A DNA stretch of 64,000 bases from positions 4,588,001-4,652,000 of the forward strand of contig CADCXD010000001.1 of assembly GCA_902806575.1 (NCBI GenBank), given 5' to 3'. Position numbers and translations under genes: made by a program. This DNA comes from Jackrogersella multiformis. Taxonomy: Eukaryota; Ascomycota; Sordariomycetes; Xylariales; Hypoxylaceae. Shown piece by piece: positions 46,401 to 58,784 of this stretch. How positions within the stretch are numbered: the first letter of the stretch is position 1; the number at the start of each line of letters is the position of its first letter. The notes under the pieces were generated by a model that saw only the letters and a program-made list of their open reading frames with translations, did not search any database and was not told where the DNA came from.

Positions 46401-46868
46401 CTCATTTTTTAAAACTTCTATTACTATTCTATATTTGCCTGCTTTTTGCGACAATAGATCGAACTCCCTTGTTTAGATCTCTTTGTTAGCTCTCAATCGA
46501 TATAAGCCTTTTTTATCTCGATTTTCACGTCTCTCTCTAGACTCTTGCGCTATCTCACGATTTCTTTTCTTCCAACTTTACCACACACACTCTTCTGTGA
46601 ATATTTACATACAGATCGTCATCCGTGACCACCACATCTCCGAATCGCTCGGACTCCACACTCGCTTTCATACTCACTATCGCACTCACTTTTACGTTAC
46701 TCGAAACGAATCGCCACGTCAAAATTTAAGTCGTCAATCCCAGGGTTTGAAAAATCGGTATGGCATATGTCGAAAAATTATCTTAGCTGTTGGACTTAGG
46801 TAATCAATCGTAATTATTCATTTTCTGCGATTATTTCAACAGCTCCGGGGCCGGGCCCGCGGCAGAGG
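43495..46868. other. Intergenic region, 3.4 kb, divergent RCE1 / Ser-rich gene
   Basis: No gene recognised. TACCTAGGTA-type motifs at 45115-45130, 45250-45290 and 45918-45945. C/T-rich DNA from 46260 to 46660 looks like a long promoter or leader of the 46869 gene. Confidence 0.6.
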
Positions 46869-49646
46869 ATGTCATCTTCGACTTCATCCTTATCATCATC
46901 ATCGTCGCCTCAATCGCAGAGGACCCCCTTGCACGAAAGGTCAGAAGCAGAGAAAAATAAACTGCAAATCCGGATCGTCCCGTATTCCCCCCCGAGGCCG
47001 GAAGATGGCGAAAGCAGTAGGTCCCATGCGCAAGAACAGGAAGCCAGGGAAGATGATGGTCAAAACACAATCACCGATGATTCAGCACTTATTACGCCAC
47101 GGGCGACGAAAGCCACGATGTACGGAAAGGGAGGATATGGCGCCGATTCTCCTTCACCTTCTCCGCCATCTTCTACACCAGCCTCGCCATTGGCAAGAGT
47201 TAGAGGCAGAGGTGTTTCAGAGCCGAAACTCGCTTCCGACTCGGCTGGAGTTAGGCGCATTGCCCCGCTATCCCCTGTCTATAACAAGCCTCCATATGGA
47301 AGCAATATCAGACGTACTAATCCTCAAGCGGAGCCAGCGTCGTCGAGCCACGACGATGGATCAGATTTGCCAGCGTGGAAGCGGCCATATTCCAGACGAG
47401 AAAATTTCATCAACGTCCACGCCGATAAGACTTTCTCAATAATACTAAAGTCGACTGGGCGACGTTCCGACAGGTCGGAATCTACTGTGACATCGCCTCC
47501 GGTCTCCAACGCCTCCATCAGCAGCTCGCATGAAGAAAGCTCATTTGACGCATCTACCGAAGATCGTCTCGGCTCCCCATTAAGTTCCGTACCCGAGCGC
47601 AGTGTCTCTCCTTACACCTCAGCCTCTCCGTCCACAATCACAGTAGTACCCGAAGAGCAAATCAAATCACCCTCACCCTGGAATTATCGCATGGTTGGTG
47701 GCTTACGCAAAGTCCCCCAGACTCCCGATCCCAAGGGTAAAGGCAAGGAAAGGGAACTTTCCGAATCTCCTCTTCCGCCGTTGCCACCAACAATTGTCAC
47801 GCCTCCAGAGCTGCCATCTTCTCCCCTTGCGACGAAACCATCATTCAATTCCGAGAAAACTGACTCGACTATTGAAGAGACGACGAATTATAAAATCATT
47901 GGTCGCAGCTCTCCGCCGTTACCAGACACAGAAAGCATCGGGGCGCCTCCCTCATCGAGTGACTCTAATTACAGACTTCTCGGGCAGTCATCTCCAGCGC
48001 AAACTCTCGCCTCGTCTGCCGCCGCTCCGGGATACGCTGACACGCCAGGAAGCAAGAATTACGTCGTTTACGGTGATACCTCCCCGTTATCGTCGTCGGT
48101 GACTCCTTTCCGTGGACACTATTACCATTCTTCCGACGAGAGCTCCGTGCGCCAGGTTCGAGAGAAGTACTCACAGGAAAGCCTCGTCGTACCTCCGCTT
48201 AAACCGCACAAGAGGTCATCGTCTGAGGACTTGGGCTCCTACAAACATCAATCAAGGGAGAATCTTCGAGGTCGCGCGAACTCGTTCTCTTCTCTCTCTA
48301 GCATAGTCAGCCAAGACACCGCGTCTCTCTTTTCCAGCTCCACCCCGAACATCGTTCTTCTAGCTCACACTCCTTCCATCTCGTCCCTCCCGCGATCTAC
48401 ATGGGTGGCACCGTCAAGCGCCACGCAACAAAGGGCACGAATGGATATACATCAGTGGAGCTCACAGCTATCGACTGTGATGTCCGAGTACGAAGGTAGT
48501 AACCCAGGCTCCCAGTCGGAATCTCGTGTCGTTTCCATGGGGTCGGTTCCAGAACGAGTTAGCAGCGCCTTCGGAAGCAGGGACAGCAGACACATACGAA
48601 GCATATCCTCGTCGCTAGGTCTAGAGAACTTAGATGCGCGAAGGTCGCACTCGAGGTCGCACTCGAGATCGAACTCCCAAAGCGATTCCCTAGATCGTCC
48701 CTCACCTGCGTATATAAGAAATGGGCGAGGACTCCCTAGCCCTGTAGCTCGTGCCGTTCGGGATCATGACGAACACGGCGATGGATTAGCGGATCTCCAC
48801 CAACTTGACCACAAGCCATCTCGAACTCGCCTAGGCTTTTCCAGGCAAGCCTCGGATCGGAGTCTCCGGTCCACGAGCTCACGTGCCGGAAGCTTAACGG
48901 CATCCTCTCTTCCGACCTGGGCAAGACTCTACTACGGTAGCGGAGAGGCGTTGGCTCGCGCCGCCTTCTGCCTGGTCTATATCTGAAGCTGGTGATAGTC
49001 GGCCCCCTAGTCCTTGGATAGGCGGCGGTGGATCTCCGTCTCACGACCAGTACTCTCAGGGAATATTTAACCCGCGTCGCCGACCGGTGGATGTGGACAC
49101 TCGCCGCCACCGGCCGGGATCGATGGAGATCGAACCAGTTACAGAAACGGGCGACGTTCGACTAGCTCCTAGGAAGAAGACCTCGAGTATCTGGTCTCCC
49201 CATCTTCGTCTGGATACGCGGGCTAGTCGCTTCAGCGTCTGGAATGCTCCATCCGTCACCTGGTCCGCCGACAGCGGATTGCTTGGGAGGCGTAATATGC
49301 AGGTGGTCCTATTTTTGGTGGGATTTCTAATCCCATTTGGTAAGTCTGGCTTCGGGTTTGAAACCTTTTGCAATTGCTAACTCGGACAATAGCCTGGATG
49401 GTCGCAGCATTTCTGCCGCTTCCTCCGAAACCAACGCTCGCCATGGACGAGCGAGATCGAAGCACGACAGAGTTTGCTTCCGAACACGGGGAGCCTCCTC
49501 GCCGACATATTCTTGTGGACGATTCACGATACCAGAGCGCCAGATGGTGGAGAAACGTAAACCGTTTCATGGCCGTCGCTGGACTCTTAATCCTTGGCGC
49601 GGTAGTCGCTCTCGTGGTAATAGGAGTTCAGCAGAAGTGGACCTAA
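46869..49646 (+). CDS. Ser-rich fungal protein with two C-terminal membrane segments; one apparent frame break
   Basis: Conserved-looking Pezizomycotina protein of unknown function. About 690 residues of Ser/Pro-rich disordered sequence with repeated patterns (NYKIIGRSSP, NYRLLGQSSP, NYVVYGDTSP) lead to the block SLPTWARLYYGSGE. There the first frame runs into a premature stop at 48984-48986. The frame one base over continues in the expected style (RRWLAPPSAWSISEAG, IFNPRRRPVDVDT, KTSSIWSPHLRLD, SVTWSADSGLLGRRNMQVVL). An intron (49340-49392, GTAAGT to ATAG) then joins FLIPF to AWMVAAFLPLPPKP. The two membrane spans are VVLFLVGFLIPFAWMVAAFL and VAGLLILGAVVALVVIGV. The break lies in GGAGAGG near 48940-48947 and fits loss of one AG unit. 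Otherwise the gene looks intact, about 900 residues. Confidence 0.75.
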
Positions 49647-51594
49647 TCTAATAATGACGATGATGGCGATGAAGGCGCCTGCGCGCGCACAACTCCGAAC
49701 CCACGACCTGATACCTTTTTCCATTTTCACCCTCCAAACGACGATCTACGATTTTTTAACGTAATATGTAATGACGATTTCATGAGCCATGGGGCTTTCA
49801 CAACCGACCATAGACCATTCCGGCGACACCATCATTTTCCTGCGGGCTTACGAACAGCAACGTTCCCGCATACTCCTCGCCATCATTATCACACCATCTT
49901 TTATATATTCTGCCATCATATACTCATTTACCGACCACATTTGTTGTACTTCAATCTTTCCCACCTCCTCATCTTTCGCTTCGAATTCTCATTCTGAAAC
50001 CTGTATAAATCTCTATTATATTTACCACCTCTTTATTTAAACATCTTCACTTGTATCTTTGTATTAAAATAGATGGGAACAGACGGGCCATGATACCCCA
50101 ATCAAATTGCTTGCTTGGAGTCGGGACAAACGGAGAACCGATCTAACGACGCAGTCTCCTCGGGCGTATATTTGCTTTGCGCGGGCAGTCATTTTGACTG
50201 TCCATTTTTTTTTTTTTTTTGGAGAAGGGAATAGGGAAAAGGATAATTATTTCCATCGAACGGGGGAGTCGGAAGGGGAAGATATCCAAGCCGTCTGCAA
50301 GGGAGGGGAAGGAAAGGAGATCTGCAGACGGAGGTTTACGACTGCCTTCGCACGCTTCGAACGTCTCGGAGCAACGCAACGCGACGCGGCGCAAACGGAC
50401 GATTTGAAAAGTTTACCATTCGATGCCATGACATTTATGTGTGCAACGTCTCTATCGGCTTGGTTCTAGCCAGCTGACGACAGACACACGACACGACATC
50501 TCACGCCTGCGATGACGAGATTCTTACGAATTAAAGATTTTTTACTTCGCAGCTGTTCTGTATTATCATGGGTTGAAGTGAATTATGCCTCGTAGTCTTT
50601 GTGAATGTGTCGTTTAAGCCAGAGAGAAGTGTCAGGTGTGCTTACTTCGTACTCGTAGTTGTGGCTACCGGCTCGTGATCGTTTGAAGAATGGTAGTCAT
50701 TCCGATGGATATACTAATTACCTGGGTAGGTAAGATCAATATGTGAGATTCTACACCGTATCGAGAGTAGTTGAAGGATATATAGCTTTCATGAGTATTA
50801 GACTACATGGGTCTCAGAGTGTATACATACTTTACGAAGTGTAATATAGTATAAGAGAAAGATTAACACTCCCAAGCAAGTCAAGATCTGCTACGTCCAA
50901 GGCACCAATTCTTAGGATTTAGTAAAGCAAACACTCTATGGCATTGCCCCCTGGCAAGACGTTTATATCGAAGACCCGAGCAAAGACTTAGATTAGGTTA
51001 GACTTGTAAATAATTTCAGCAAAATACACACCTAGACCAGGTGCTCGGGCACTTGTGAGAATATTAATAACTACCTACCTACTTATAGGTAAGTACTACA
51101 CTGTTTAGTACAGAAAAACAAGCTAACATTGAAAATATACACTCGTCAACCAGGCCACCTAGATGTAGAATGGTGATAGAATACGTATAGGGCAAGCATA
51201 GGATCGTATCTTCGTTTCAACGCCCCAGTTAAATCTCGGGTAGGTATAAAATATATTGCTTTCGTTGCCTCTTTATCAGGTGTTCATTCTATTTGACATA
51301 GGATTTACCACATATATCATCGTGGTATATTTGTATTCATGTAGATATAAATACCCAAACACTTCGATGGAGATAACATACCCATCTACCTCACTCCTTA
51401 CTCACTGTCTCGACGATGAGATATTCAGCTTCAGACTCGGCCTTAGACTTAGCATTAACCCTAACTCTCCAACTGCTCTAACCGCTCGAATACTCGAATA
51501 CTCGAATACAAAATACTCAAAGCAGTCTCCATCCCATCCACAAAACCCTACCCCAACCCCAACCCCAATCCCAATCCCGCAGCAGCAGCACCCC
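49647..51594. other. Convergent intergenic region, 1.9 kb
   Basis: No gene recognised; a T16 run lies at 50205-50220. The stretch 51540-51594 is C-rich and adjoins the ALE1 3' end. Confidence 0.6.
50205..50220. repeat. Poly-T run (16 bases)
   Basis: Sixteen consecutive T residues in the gap between convergent genes. Confidence 0.9.
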
Positions 51595-53612
51595 TCACAA
51601 CTCCTTCCTCCTCCCGCGCTCGCCCTCCGCACTCCCCTCCCTCCCCCTCCTCTCCGCCTCGGCCTCGGCCCTGCCCCTAATCTCGCGGATCGCCTCGTCG
51701 ATGTCGGCGGCGGGATCCGCGCTGACGCCGAGCACGGGCTCGAGGCCCCTACCGGTGACGCTATCCGTGCTCGCCGACCTCGGCATGCCCCCTCCTGCAC
51801 CCCCTCCCCCTCCCCCGGCCTTCCGCGCGCGCCTCCAGCACGCCGCGCAGGTGCGCCTTGGCGGGGCTGGCGAAGAAGGCCATGCTGGCGGCGGTGGAGG
51901 CGATGGCGTAGAAGTAGACGCGGCGCCAGGCGAGCAGGGAGTGGTCGAAGCGCAGGAGCACGAAGGAGCACACCACGAAGGAGAAGGTGGTCTGGGTCGC
52001 GAGCCACGACGCCATGTCGTAGTATTTCTTGGTCGGGAGGGGCTTCTGCGTTGCGGGGTCCAGGAAGAAGGGCCGGATTGTGCGGCGGTAGTCTGGTGCG
52101 GAGGCGGGTGTTAGCATACTATGGATGGAGAAGTTGCCGGGAGGGGAAAGGGAGGGAGGAGGAAGAAGAAGGGAGCAGATAGAAAGGTTGGAGGTAAAAG
52201 GACAAACGTACTCTTCGCGGCCTGCTGGACGAAGCTCGCGAGGACGAAGGACATGTAGTAGCCGGGGTAGAAGCCGTGCCAGAAGGCGCTGGTAACAAAG
52301 GTAGCCATGCTGGCGCGGAAGCCGGGCTTCCTATTCCTGGGGGTGACGCGCAGGTAGACGTAGTAGCGCAGCCACTTGTTGGTGTTCATGTTCCAGTTGC
52401 CGAGGTAGGCACGGCTGTTCTGGGCCGCCTCCACGCCCCAGGGGTTGATGTTCTGCAGCCGGTTCCACGACACCTTGCCGGTGACCGGGTCCACGCCGTT
52501 GTACCCCAGCCCCGCGAGGATGCAGGAGCCCTCGGCCATGGACCACGCCCCGTAGTACCGCGTCCGCGTCGTGAAGCCGACCATGTGCATGACGAAGACG
52601 CGGCGCGCGAAGCCCAGCGTGGGGTAGCGGTCGTCGAGCAGGACCGAGGGGCCGTAGTGCTTGCTCAGGTTCAGGAACACCACGATCCAGGCGACGCCGC
52701 TCGCCAGCTTCCACATGGCGGGCGTGGCGCTCCTCGGGATCTTGCGCTTCTTCCTGGTGGGAGGCTTCTTGGCCGGGTCGATGGTCGCCGGGACGTCGAA
52801 CATGGAGCAGTCGAGCCAGCTGCGGTACTCGTTGTAGTCGAACCCCGGGCCGATCAGCAGCGACGGGAAGAACATGACGTATCCGGCGTAGTCCAGTATG
52901 CTAGGCAGCTCGAGTATCCTACTGCTCTTCTGGAAGTCGCTGAGCTGGTCCTCGGGCAAGGTGCCGTCCGCCATGTTCCAGGCGAAGGCGGACAGCTTCA
53001 TAACGAGCACCATCTGCGCGCCCGTGATGTCGATCACCGCGGGGTTCTCGGCGAATTGGCGCGTGAGCTGGTTCACGGCCATGTGGCCCATGAGGAAGAC
53101 GAAGGCGATCCATGGCATGTAGGCAGACGTTCGTAGGTAGGAGGCTAGGGCGTAGGTGACGGCGGAGGAGATGAAGAGGGTTCGAACTCCGGTCCATAAC
53201 GAGTATAAACCGACTAGATAGAAGAGGCCGCCACTATTATCGAGAAGAACATTGGTTAGTCTCTTAGTTATTTCGAGCTATTATAAGAAAATGCGTGTTC
53301 TAGAGGCTATGTTCGTACCTGATGATGAATAGGTTCTTGTATTCGGGGCGAGCGTCCGGAACACGTTTTAAGAGGCCGGCGAGCGGATAGGAGATGAGGA
53401 AGGAGAAAATAAGCTTGACTATTCGTTGGCGGCCTTAGCAACTCCATGACCAAGAAGAACAAGCAGGATTGGGTGGAACGTGGAACCTACGTTCGTCTGG
53501 GGAGGCTCCAACGGCCCCAGACAGCAATTCGAACGCTGCACACCAAGTCAGCGCTATTCGTCCGATGCCAACGATTGTTTGCGAGCCTACGTTTATTGAT
53601 ATACGGAAGCAT
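51595..53612 (-). CDS. ALE1: Ale1-type MBOAT lysophospholipid acyltransferase; one apparent frame break near the 3' end
   Basis: ER membrane O-acyltransferase that re-acylates lysophospholipids (Lands cycle). Minus-strand exons: 53612-53591, 53535-53491, 53418-53319, 53233-52212, then from 52092. The two tiny first exons are fixed by the family N-terminus they restore: MLPYINKPFELLSGAVGASP, then DELKLIFSFLISYPLAGLLK. Key MBOAT features: WNRLQNINPWGVE, NWNMNTNKWLRYYVYLR and the catalytic His in SAFWHGFYPGYYMSF; many membrane spans. The last exon reads NYRRTIRPFFLD to PAKAHLRGVLEAR and, unshifted, would stop at 51761. One base over, the frame gives MPRSASTDSVTGRG, then EPVLGVSADPAADIDEAIRE, which matches the usual Ale1 tail, with stop at 51595. 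The break lies in a CG-dinucleotide run near 51820-51832, beside poly-G runs. Total about 562 residues. Confidence 0.88.
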
Positions 53613-54985
53613 CCTGTCTACGCGCGGTTTGTCTATCTCGAATATCTCGAATATCTGTCATAACTCTAGGAAGTCGAAGACGGGGAGATTTCCTGGGGAG
53701 GAAAAAGGAAATCTTCAAAATTGGGAACGAGAGCGAAGTTCGGGTAATATACTACAGCAATTCTACCGCAGACATAATACGTAGTGTATGTCGTATGTAG
53801 GTAGGTAGTGTTGGGAACCCTCCAGCTTTGGTATAATTACTAGGTAAGAGCTGGGCCAAGTAAAGTTAAAGGAATCGACCCGGAAGCATAACCAGAGGCT
53901 TGGAAATATACAAGTTTCTACTTAGCTACTACCTAGATAGTGTAGGTAGCTACTAGCGTTGGCGGGAGTTGTTGAGAGGTTCGGAACATTTAAAGCTCCC
54001 CAAAGTTTATAGTTTAGGAATAGTTTATAGTCTTATCTTAATTGGATACATGTTGCATGTATACTACAAATATTAAGGCGGAAGGAAGGCGTGGTGATGT
54101 CACCCGCCAAAGTGGGACCTTCCAGCCATGTGCCAGTTGGCATGTGCTCGCTTGACTGGTTGACTGGCTGCGATAAAAGGAGACCCCTTATCAAGTACCT
54201 AAGTACACTCGTATAGAGACTGAAATGCAGGTGTTATGCCGGTTCAAGTCAGGAGTCAGGAGGTCAAGTCAACCACACAACCACACATATCTTACAAGGG
54301 ACATGTCATCACCGCCTAAATGTATACCGAGGCAGCTAGGGTATCTACATATACCAACTCACATACTTTATTCGCCCCGTCTAGCATCATCCAGACACCA
54401 CACTACGCCTACGACAGAAACACTGCTTATACAGAAACACTTGCAAAGCCTAGGTAGATACGTATGTTTATAGCATCTTTTTTTATTATGACTGCTCAAA
54501 TAGACAGCTCACACAGTCGTATGGTATATGCATGTCCATCCTTCAACACCGATTCAACATGCTGCTGTTTCGAGTAGTCAAGATCGAGGCCCTCGCTTAT
54601 GGCCCTTCCGAGTCTCTGACTATCTTGAAGTGACGATGCCTCGAAAAAAGCCTCCCCCAAAAAAAGAGACCGAGGTCTTGGTTCCTGTCTTGCGCCGTCC
54701 AAAATATGATGAATGACTTTCCCCATATCCGTAGAGCTCCATTTTCTCATTATAAGTTAAAAAGTCTATACCTGAAAATCAACTGCCCCTTCGTCTCACA
54801 CCGCCAATTCGAAAGGGATGGGGGTAGATATTATACAGTAATCGTGGCCGAATTGGGGCGTTGCGTAGGCGCTTGACCGTCTCGCAGTATATGCTGCCCG
54901 TTTAGAATTGCACTAGTTTAGATTGGCCGCCTGCTTTGGCTACCAGAAGCATCGCAAGCTGACCCGTAAACCGAAATTCCCTGAT
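53613..54985. other. Intergenic region, 1.4 kb
   Basis: Promoter of ALE1 and 3' flank of the GDP-mannose transporter. No gene seen. Confidence 0.65.
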
Positions 54986-56355
54986 CTACGAGTTGGCGGC
55001 ATCGCGGTTGCTCTGAGAGCTCGCACTCATAGTAGGTTGTGTAGTCGGTAGCGAGTTCTTAGCCACCTGCGACTGTTGTACTTTCGACCAGGTATATACG
55101 ATACCGCTGACGAAGCCGATGAAGATGGCGGAGACACTACCAACGGTAACGGGGGCGGCGAAGAAGACGAGGCCACTGACAGCGATCGGGAGCTTGTTGA
55201 GAGCACCGACCATGGAGTAGGTGGTGGACGACGTAACCCGAATGCACCACGCAGAGCAGTACGAGATGAAGATGGCAGCCATGCCCGAGTAGATCATGCC
55301 AATGAAAAGAGCATTTCGAGTCTCCAGCGGGAAGTTCTTGCTCAGATTCGCGCTAGACCAGTCTTCGACGGCGAGGGAGCAGATGACTAGGACGGGAATA
55401 GTAAGGAAGTTGTTGTAGAACATAGCTATTGGCTGTTAGCAAACTTGGTGGACTTCTCCATGGATAGGAGCAAGACTTACTATCCCAATCCTTAAAGTTC
55501 ATGCTCTTGATGACCTTACGCATACCGAGAATATAGGAGGCGGTGCAGAAAACGTTCAGTCCCATCCAGGCGTAGCCAGCGTTCAGCGTAGCGAGAGCGG
55601 CGGCGGCCTCGGTAGTTTGGGCGGCGTGGCGAGTGTCGGCCCAGGCTGCGACGACGGAGCTGAGGACCATAAGACCGAACGACAGTAGTGCCAGAGGAGT
55701 GACGCTTCCTCCGAACCAGAGAACCTCACCATAGGCGATGACAATGATAGTCAAGTTCTTAAAGATGGTATATACAGGAACGGACAGGTATTGTAGCGAC
55801 TTCGTGCTCGTGTAGATCATACCGACTAGGAGAAGAGAGATGGGGAACCCTTCGCGGCTGTGTTAGTATATGGAAGGATTCCAAGGCAGCGAAATAACTA
55901 GACACGTACATCGTTTCCCCTTGTTTATGTCGAATGGAGCGAGGTTCGTGATCAAGCCTAATTGCTTGCAGGCCTCGATCGTTACTATACATACGATTGA
56001 CTATCACACAGGTTGTTAGAAAACTTCATAGAATAGATATCGTACACACATGTTAACATAGTGTAGCGAAATATGTACTAACCTGGACTGCAAGGTAGAA
56101 GAAGTTCAAGTTCCATTCGGAACCAGACACGACGTACTTGTTGACGACGGTCATACTAATGGAAGAGAGACAGTATGCCAGAATCGAGATAGCCGGGCTG
56201 TTCTCGATCTTGGCGACGGGATTAGCCAGGTTGTGATGGGATGCGACTCGCGATGGACGAGGCGGGATGAACGGGTCCTTCTCTCCTCCGTAAGGACTTC
56301 GCATACCCGAGTCGGGCATGCGGATGGTATAATCTTCATTCTTCTTGTCCGACAT
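54986..56355 (-). CDS. VRG4: Golgi GDP-mannose transporter (Vrg4/GmtA type)
   Basis: Carries GDP-mannose into the Golgi lumen in exchange for GMP, needed for mannan and glycolipid synthesis. Four minus-strand exons: 56355-56083, 56000-55910, 55849-55481 and 55425-54986, 390 residues. Joins give FFYLAVQSIVCIVTIEACK, KGKRWFPISLLLVGMIY and FKDWDTMFYNNFLTIPVL, all matching the family. Both substrate motifs are present: FYNN and GALNK (SMVGALNKLPIAVSG). About ten hydrophobic spans and a short Ser/Gln-rich cytosolic tail. The N-terminal ~50 residues are hydrophilic with PFIPPRPSR. Introns are short, about 55-85 bases. Confidence 0.95.
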
Positions 56356-57553
56356 GATTGCGACTTTGATAGTGTTCGCCTCGGGTTGGAATTGGGAATT
56401 GGTTAGGTTTTGTTGGTAATATCGACGTCGAGAGTTAGGTCGAGAAAGGAAGATCGGTGGACGGTAGATGGTAGATAATTAAAAAAAATTCAGGGGAGAA
56501 AAGAAAAAAAGAACGGGCTGCTATGTGTTAAAGCCAACGTCGCTGCGGCTGCGGCCAAGGGGCTGTAGCCTGTAGCCTGTAGCCTGTAGCCTGTGGAGCC
56601 GACTAACGCGTTGAATGCGACAACTTGGCAGAAGCAATAATCGTATCTAGAAAACCAGTAACTACACGTAGAAAACCAGATCTCTTAGTGATTTTTCTTC
56701 CTTTTTTCGCCTCTTCCCAGAAAACGTGATAAGAGGACTTAGGAATGTAACAGAGTACGAAGAATCTGTTGAGAAGAAAGTAATTCTGTAGTGTTCTAAG
56801 TAAGTTTTAAAAGTCTTAATAGTGCTCAGGTGTAATCGTAGACGCGTGTCGAAGTATTTTATTGCCCTAAGTACAGGCAAGTAGTGTAGACTAGGTAGGT
56901 ACCTAGACTTCAAGAAAGTGTAATTTGCCATGGGACTTGCATGGGTTATGCCGTGGTCGTAGTAGGTACCTAGGTAGGCGGTATGACAGGCAGAAACTTC
57001 CCAAGGTTAGAGCCCTGGAGCCCTGAAGCCCTGGAGATAATAAGGCAGGTAACCCGGTACAGGTAGGTAGATGTGGCGTTTCTCCCATGAGGCTTGAGCG
57101 GTATGCAATCTTAGTAAGGTCTTGGCGCGGTAAAATTAGAAACCTCAATATGCCGTTCTTGGAGCCAATCAGAGCGTTTAGATTGCGATTTTGTTAAAAG
57201 GGTAGAACTCCGATATTTGCATATTTGCATATTCTCATCCGCTATGCATCATTTGGTATGGATGTGTTCGCCATCTCTTTACTTTTTTCTTTTCCTTTTT
57301 AGTCTGGCTTCCTGGGTAATACCTACACTAGTGCACATAATAGGTAGTTCCTCATGAACCGATTCAGGAGTCTAGTCTAGACTCCCCTCCTCGTCAAAGC
57401 TTGTGCAATAATATCCATCATTCAAATTTACTATACGAGTCCGTGCTAAGCCGCCATGACAATACCCTGATCATCCCTGATCCAATACCTGATGCAATAC
57501 ATCCATATAGGTATGTAATGTAGTCTATTACGTATCCCAGTAGTCAAGATCCC
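56356..57553. other. Intergenic region, 1.2 kb
   Basis: Promoter of the GDP-mannose transporter and 3' flank of the dehydrogenase. No gene seen. Confidence 0.65.
56564..56591. repeat. 7-bp tandem repeat TGTAGCC x4
   Basis: Four perfect tandem copies of TGTAGCC, about 210 bases upstream of the GDP-mannose transporter start codon, in its promoter. Confidence 0.9.
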
Positions 57554-58784
57554 CTACGTAAGATCCATAACCTCCACCGCCGAGTCGCCCGTATCGTCGT
57601 CCCTCTCGTTCTTATCGGCCTCGGCCTCCTCGGCCTCCGCATCCGCCTCCGCCGTAGCCTCGGTCTCGGGAGCCGCGGGGTGGTTGAGGTGCTTCCAGTC
57701 CTCGAGCTCCTCGGTGACGGAGCGCAGGCGGTCGCGGATGCTCTCGATGGCGTAGCTGCCCAGGACCAGGCGCAGCGGCGGGTACGAGCAGTGGGCCAGC
57801 TGCCACACCAGCTCCGCGCACTTGACCGCGCTCGTCGGCTGCCGGTCCCCCAGCCACTGCACCATGCGCTTCGCGTGCAGCGCCGGCGACGTCGCGTGCC
57901 CGTACGCCTCGCTCGCCGGCTTGATCAGGAAGTGGCCCCACGTCGGCAGCGGCGGGTTCGCCGCCTGCGCGTCCGGCTCGTCCCGCCGCACCAGCCCCGG
58001 CTCCACCAGCGTCGCCTTGATGTTGAACGAGTCGATCTCGTACAGCATCGCCTCGATCAGGCCCTCCACCGCGTACTTGGTCGCGCAGTACGGCCCCAGC
58101 CCCGGCACCCCCAGCGCCCCGCTCGTCGAGCTGAAGATCAGGTAGCGCCCGCCGTTCTGCTGGCGGAAGTACGGCAGCGACGCCTGGATGATGTGCAGCG
58201 TGCCCATGAAGTTGGTCTCGAACTGGTTCCGGATCTCGTGCTCGTCCTGGTCCTCGCACGCGCCGATGACGCCGTAGCCCGAGCAGTTGGCCACCACGTC
58301 GATGCGGCCGAAGTGGTCGAGGGTCCTCTCCACCACCTGCGCCACGCTCTGCCGGGCGCGCACATCGCACAGCAGGCCCAGGCAGTTCTCGTCATGCTGG
58401 CTGGCCATCTCCTCGGGCGTGCTCTCGAACGTGCGCCCCACGTCCGCCACGAGGTCTCCCCTCGCCAGCGCGCACTTGACCAGCGAGCGGCCCATGTGGC
58501 CGGTGCCGCCGAAGACCTTGAAGATTTATCCGTTTAGCAATTGATCAACTGTAACATTCTTCGTTTCGTACCGCACATGCGGACAAAAGAGGTATATATA
58601 TATATATATACAGCGTAGACATAAAAACCAAACAAAGACTCACGATCCATACGAGCTGCTTCCTAGGCGCGTTCGGCAGCGGAGGCTCGCAGCTCGCGGG
58701 CAGAAGCAATCTCCCCTTCGGCACGCTGGTGGTGCTTCCCGCCGGCGAGGCGTGAGCGACTTCGGAGACCGATCTGGAGTCCAT
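57554..58784 (-). CDS. Short-chain dehydrogenase/reductase with acidic tail
   Basis: Classical SDR oxidoreductase; substrate unknown. Exons 58784-58644 and 58516-57554 (minus), 367 residues. The join at GTGAGT/CAAG restores the Rossmann dinucleotide motif: KQLVWI then VFGGTGHMGRSLV (TGxxxGxG). Other SDR signatures: NCSGYG (NNAG-type), the catalytic Ser in IFSSTSGALG and the catalytic Tyr-Lys in YCATKYAVEG (YxxxK), then LVEPGLVRRDE. A 47-residue N-terminal extension is Ser/Pro-rich with no clear targeting signal. The last ~45 residues are Ala/Glu/Asp-rich. The coding sequence is extremely GC-rich at third positions, which creates long mirror open frames on both strands. The overall shape is like 17-beta-hydroxysteroid or retinol-type SDRs, but I cannot assign a substrate. 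Confidence 0.88.
58592..58611. repeat. (TA)n microsatellite in the SDR intron
   Basis: About ten TA units within the 127-base intron of the dehydrogenase gene. Confidence 0.9.

Noticed and set aside
52276..53136. 286-codon plus-strand open frame
   Set aside because: Antisense shadow of ALE1, whose minus-strand reading shows clear MBOAT motifs.
57680..58537. 285-codon plus-strand frame and a 252-codon minus frame in the dehydrogenase
   Set aside because: Both are shadows of the very GC-rich SDR coding sequence; only the annotated frame has the Rossmann and YxxxK motifs.
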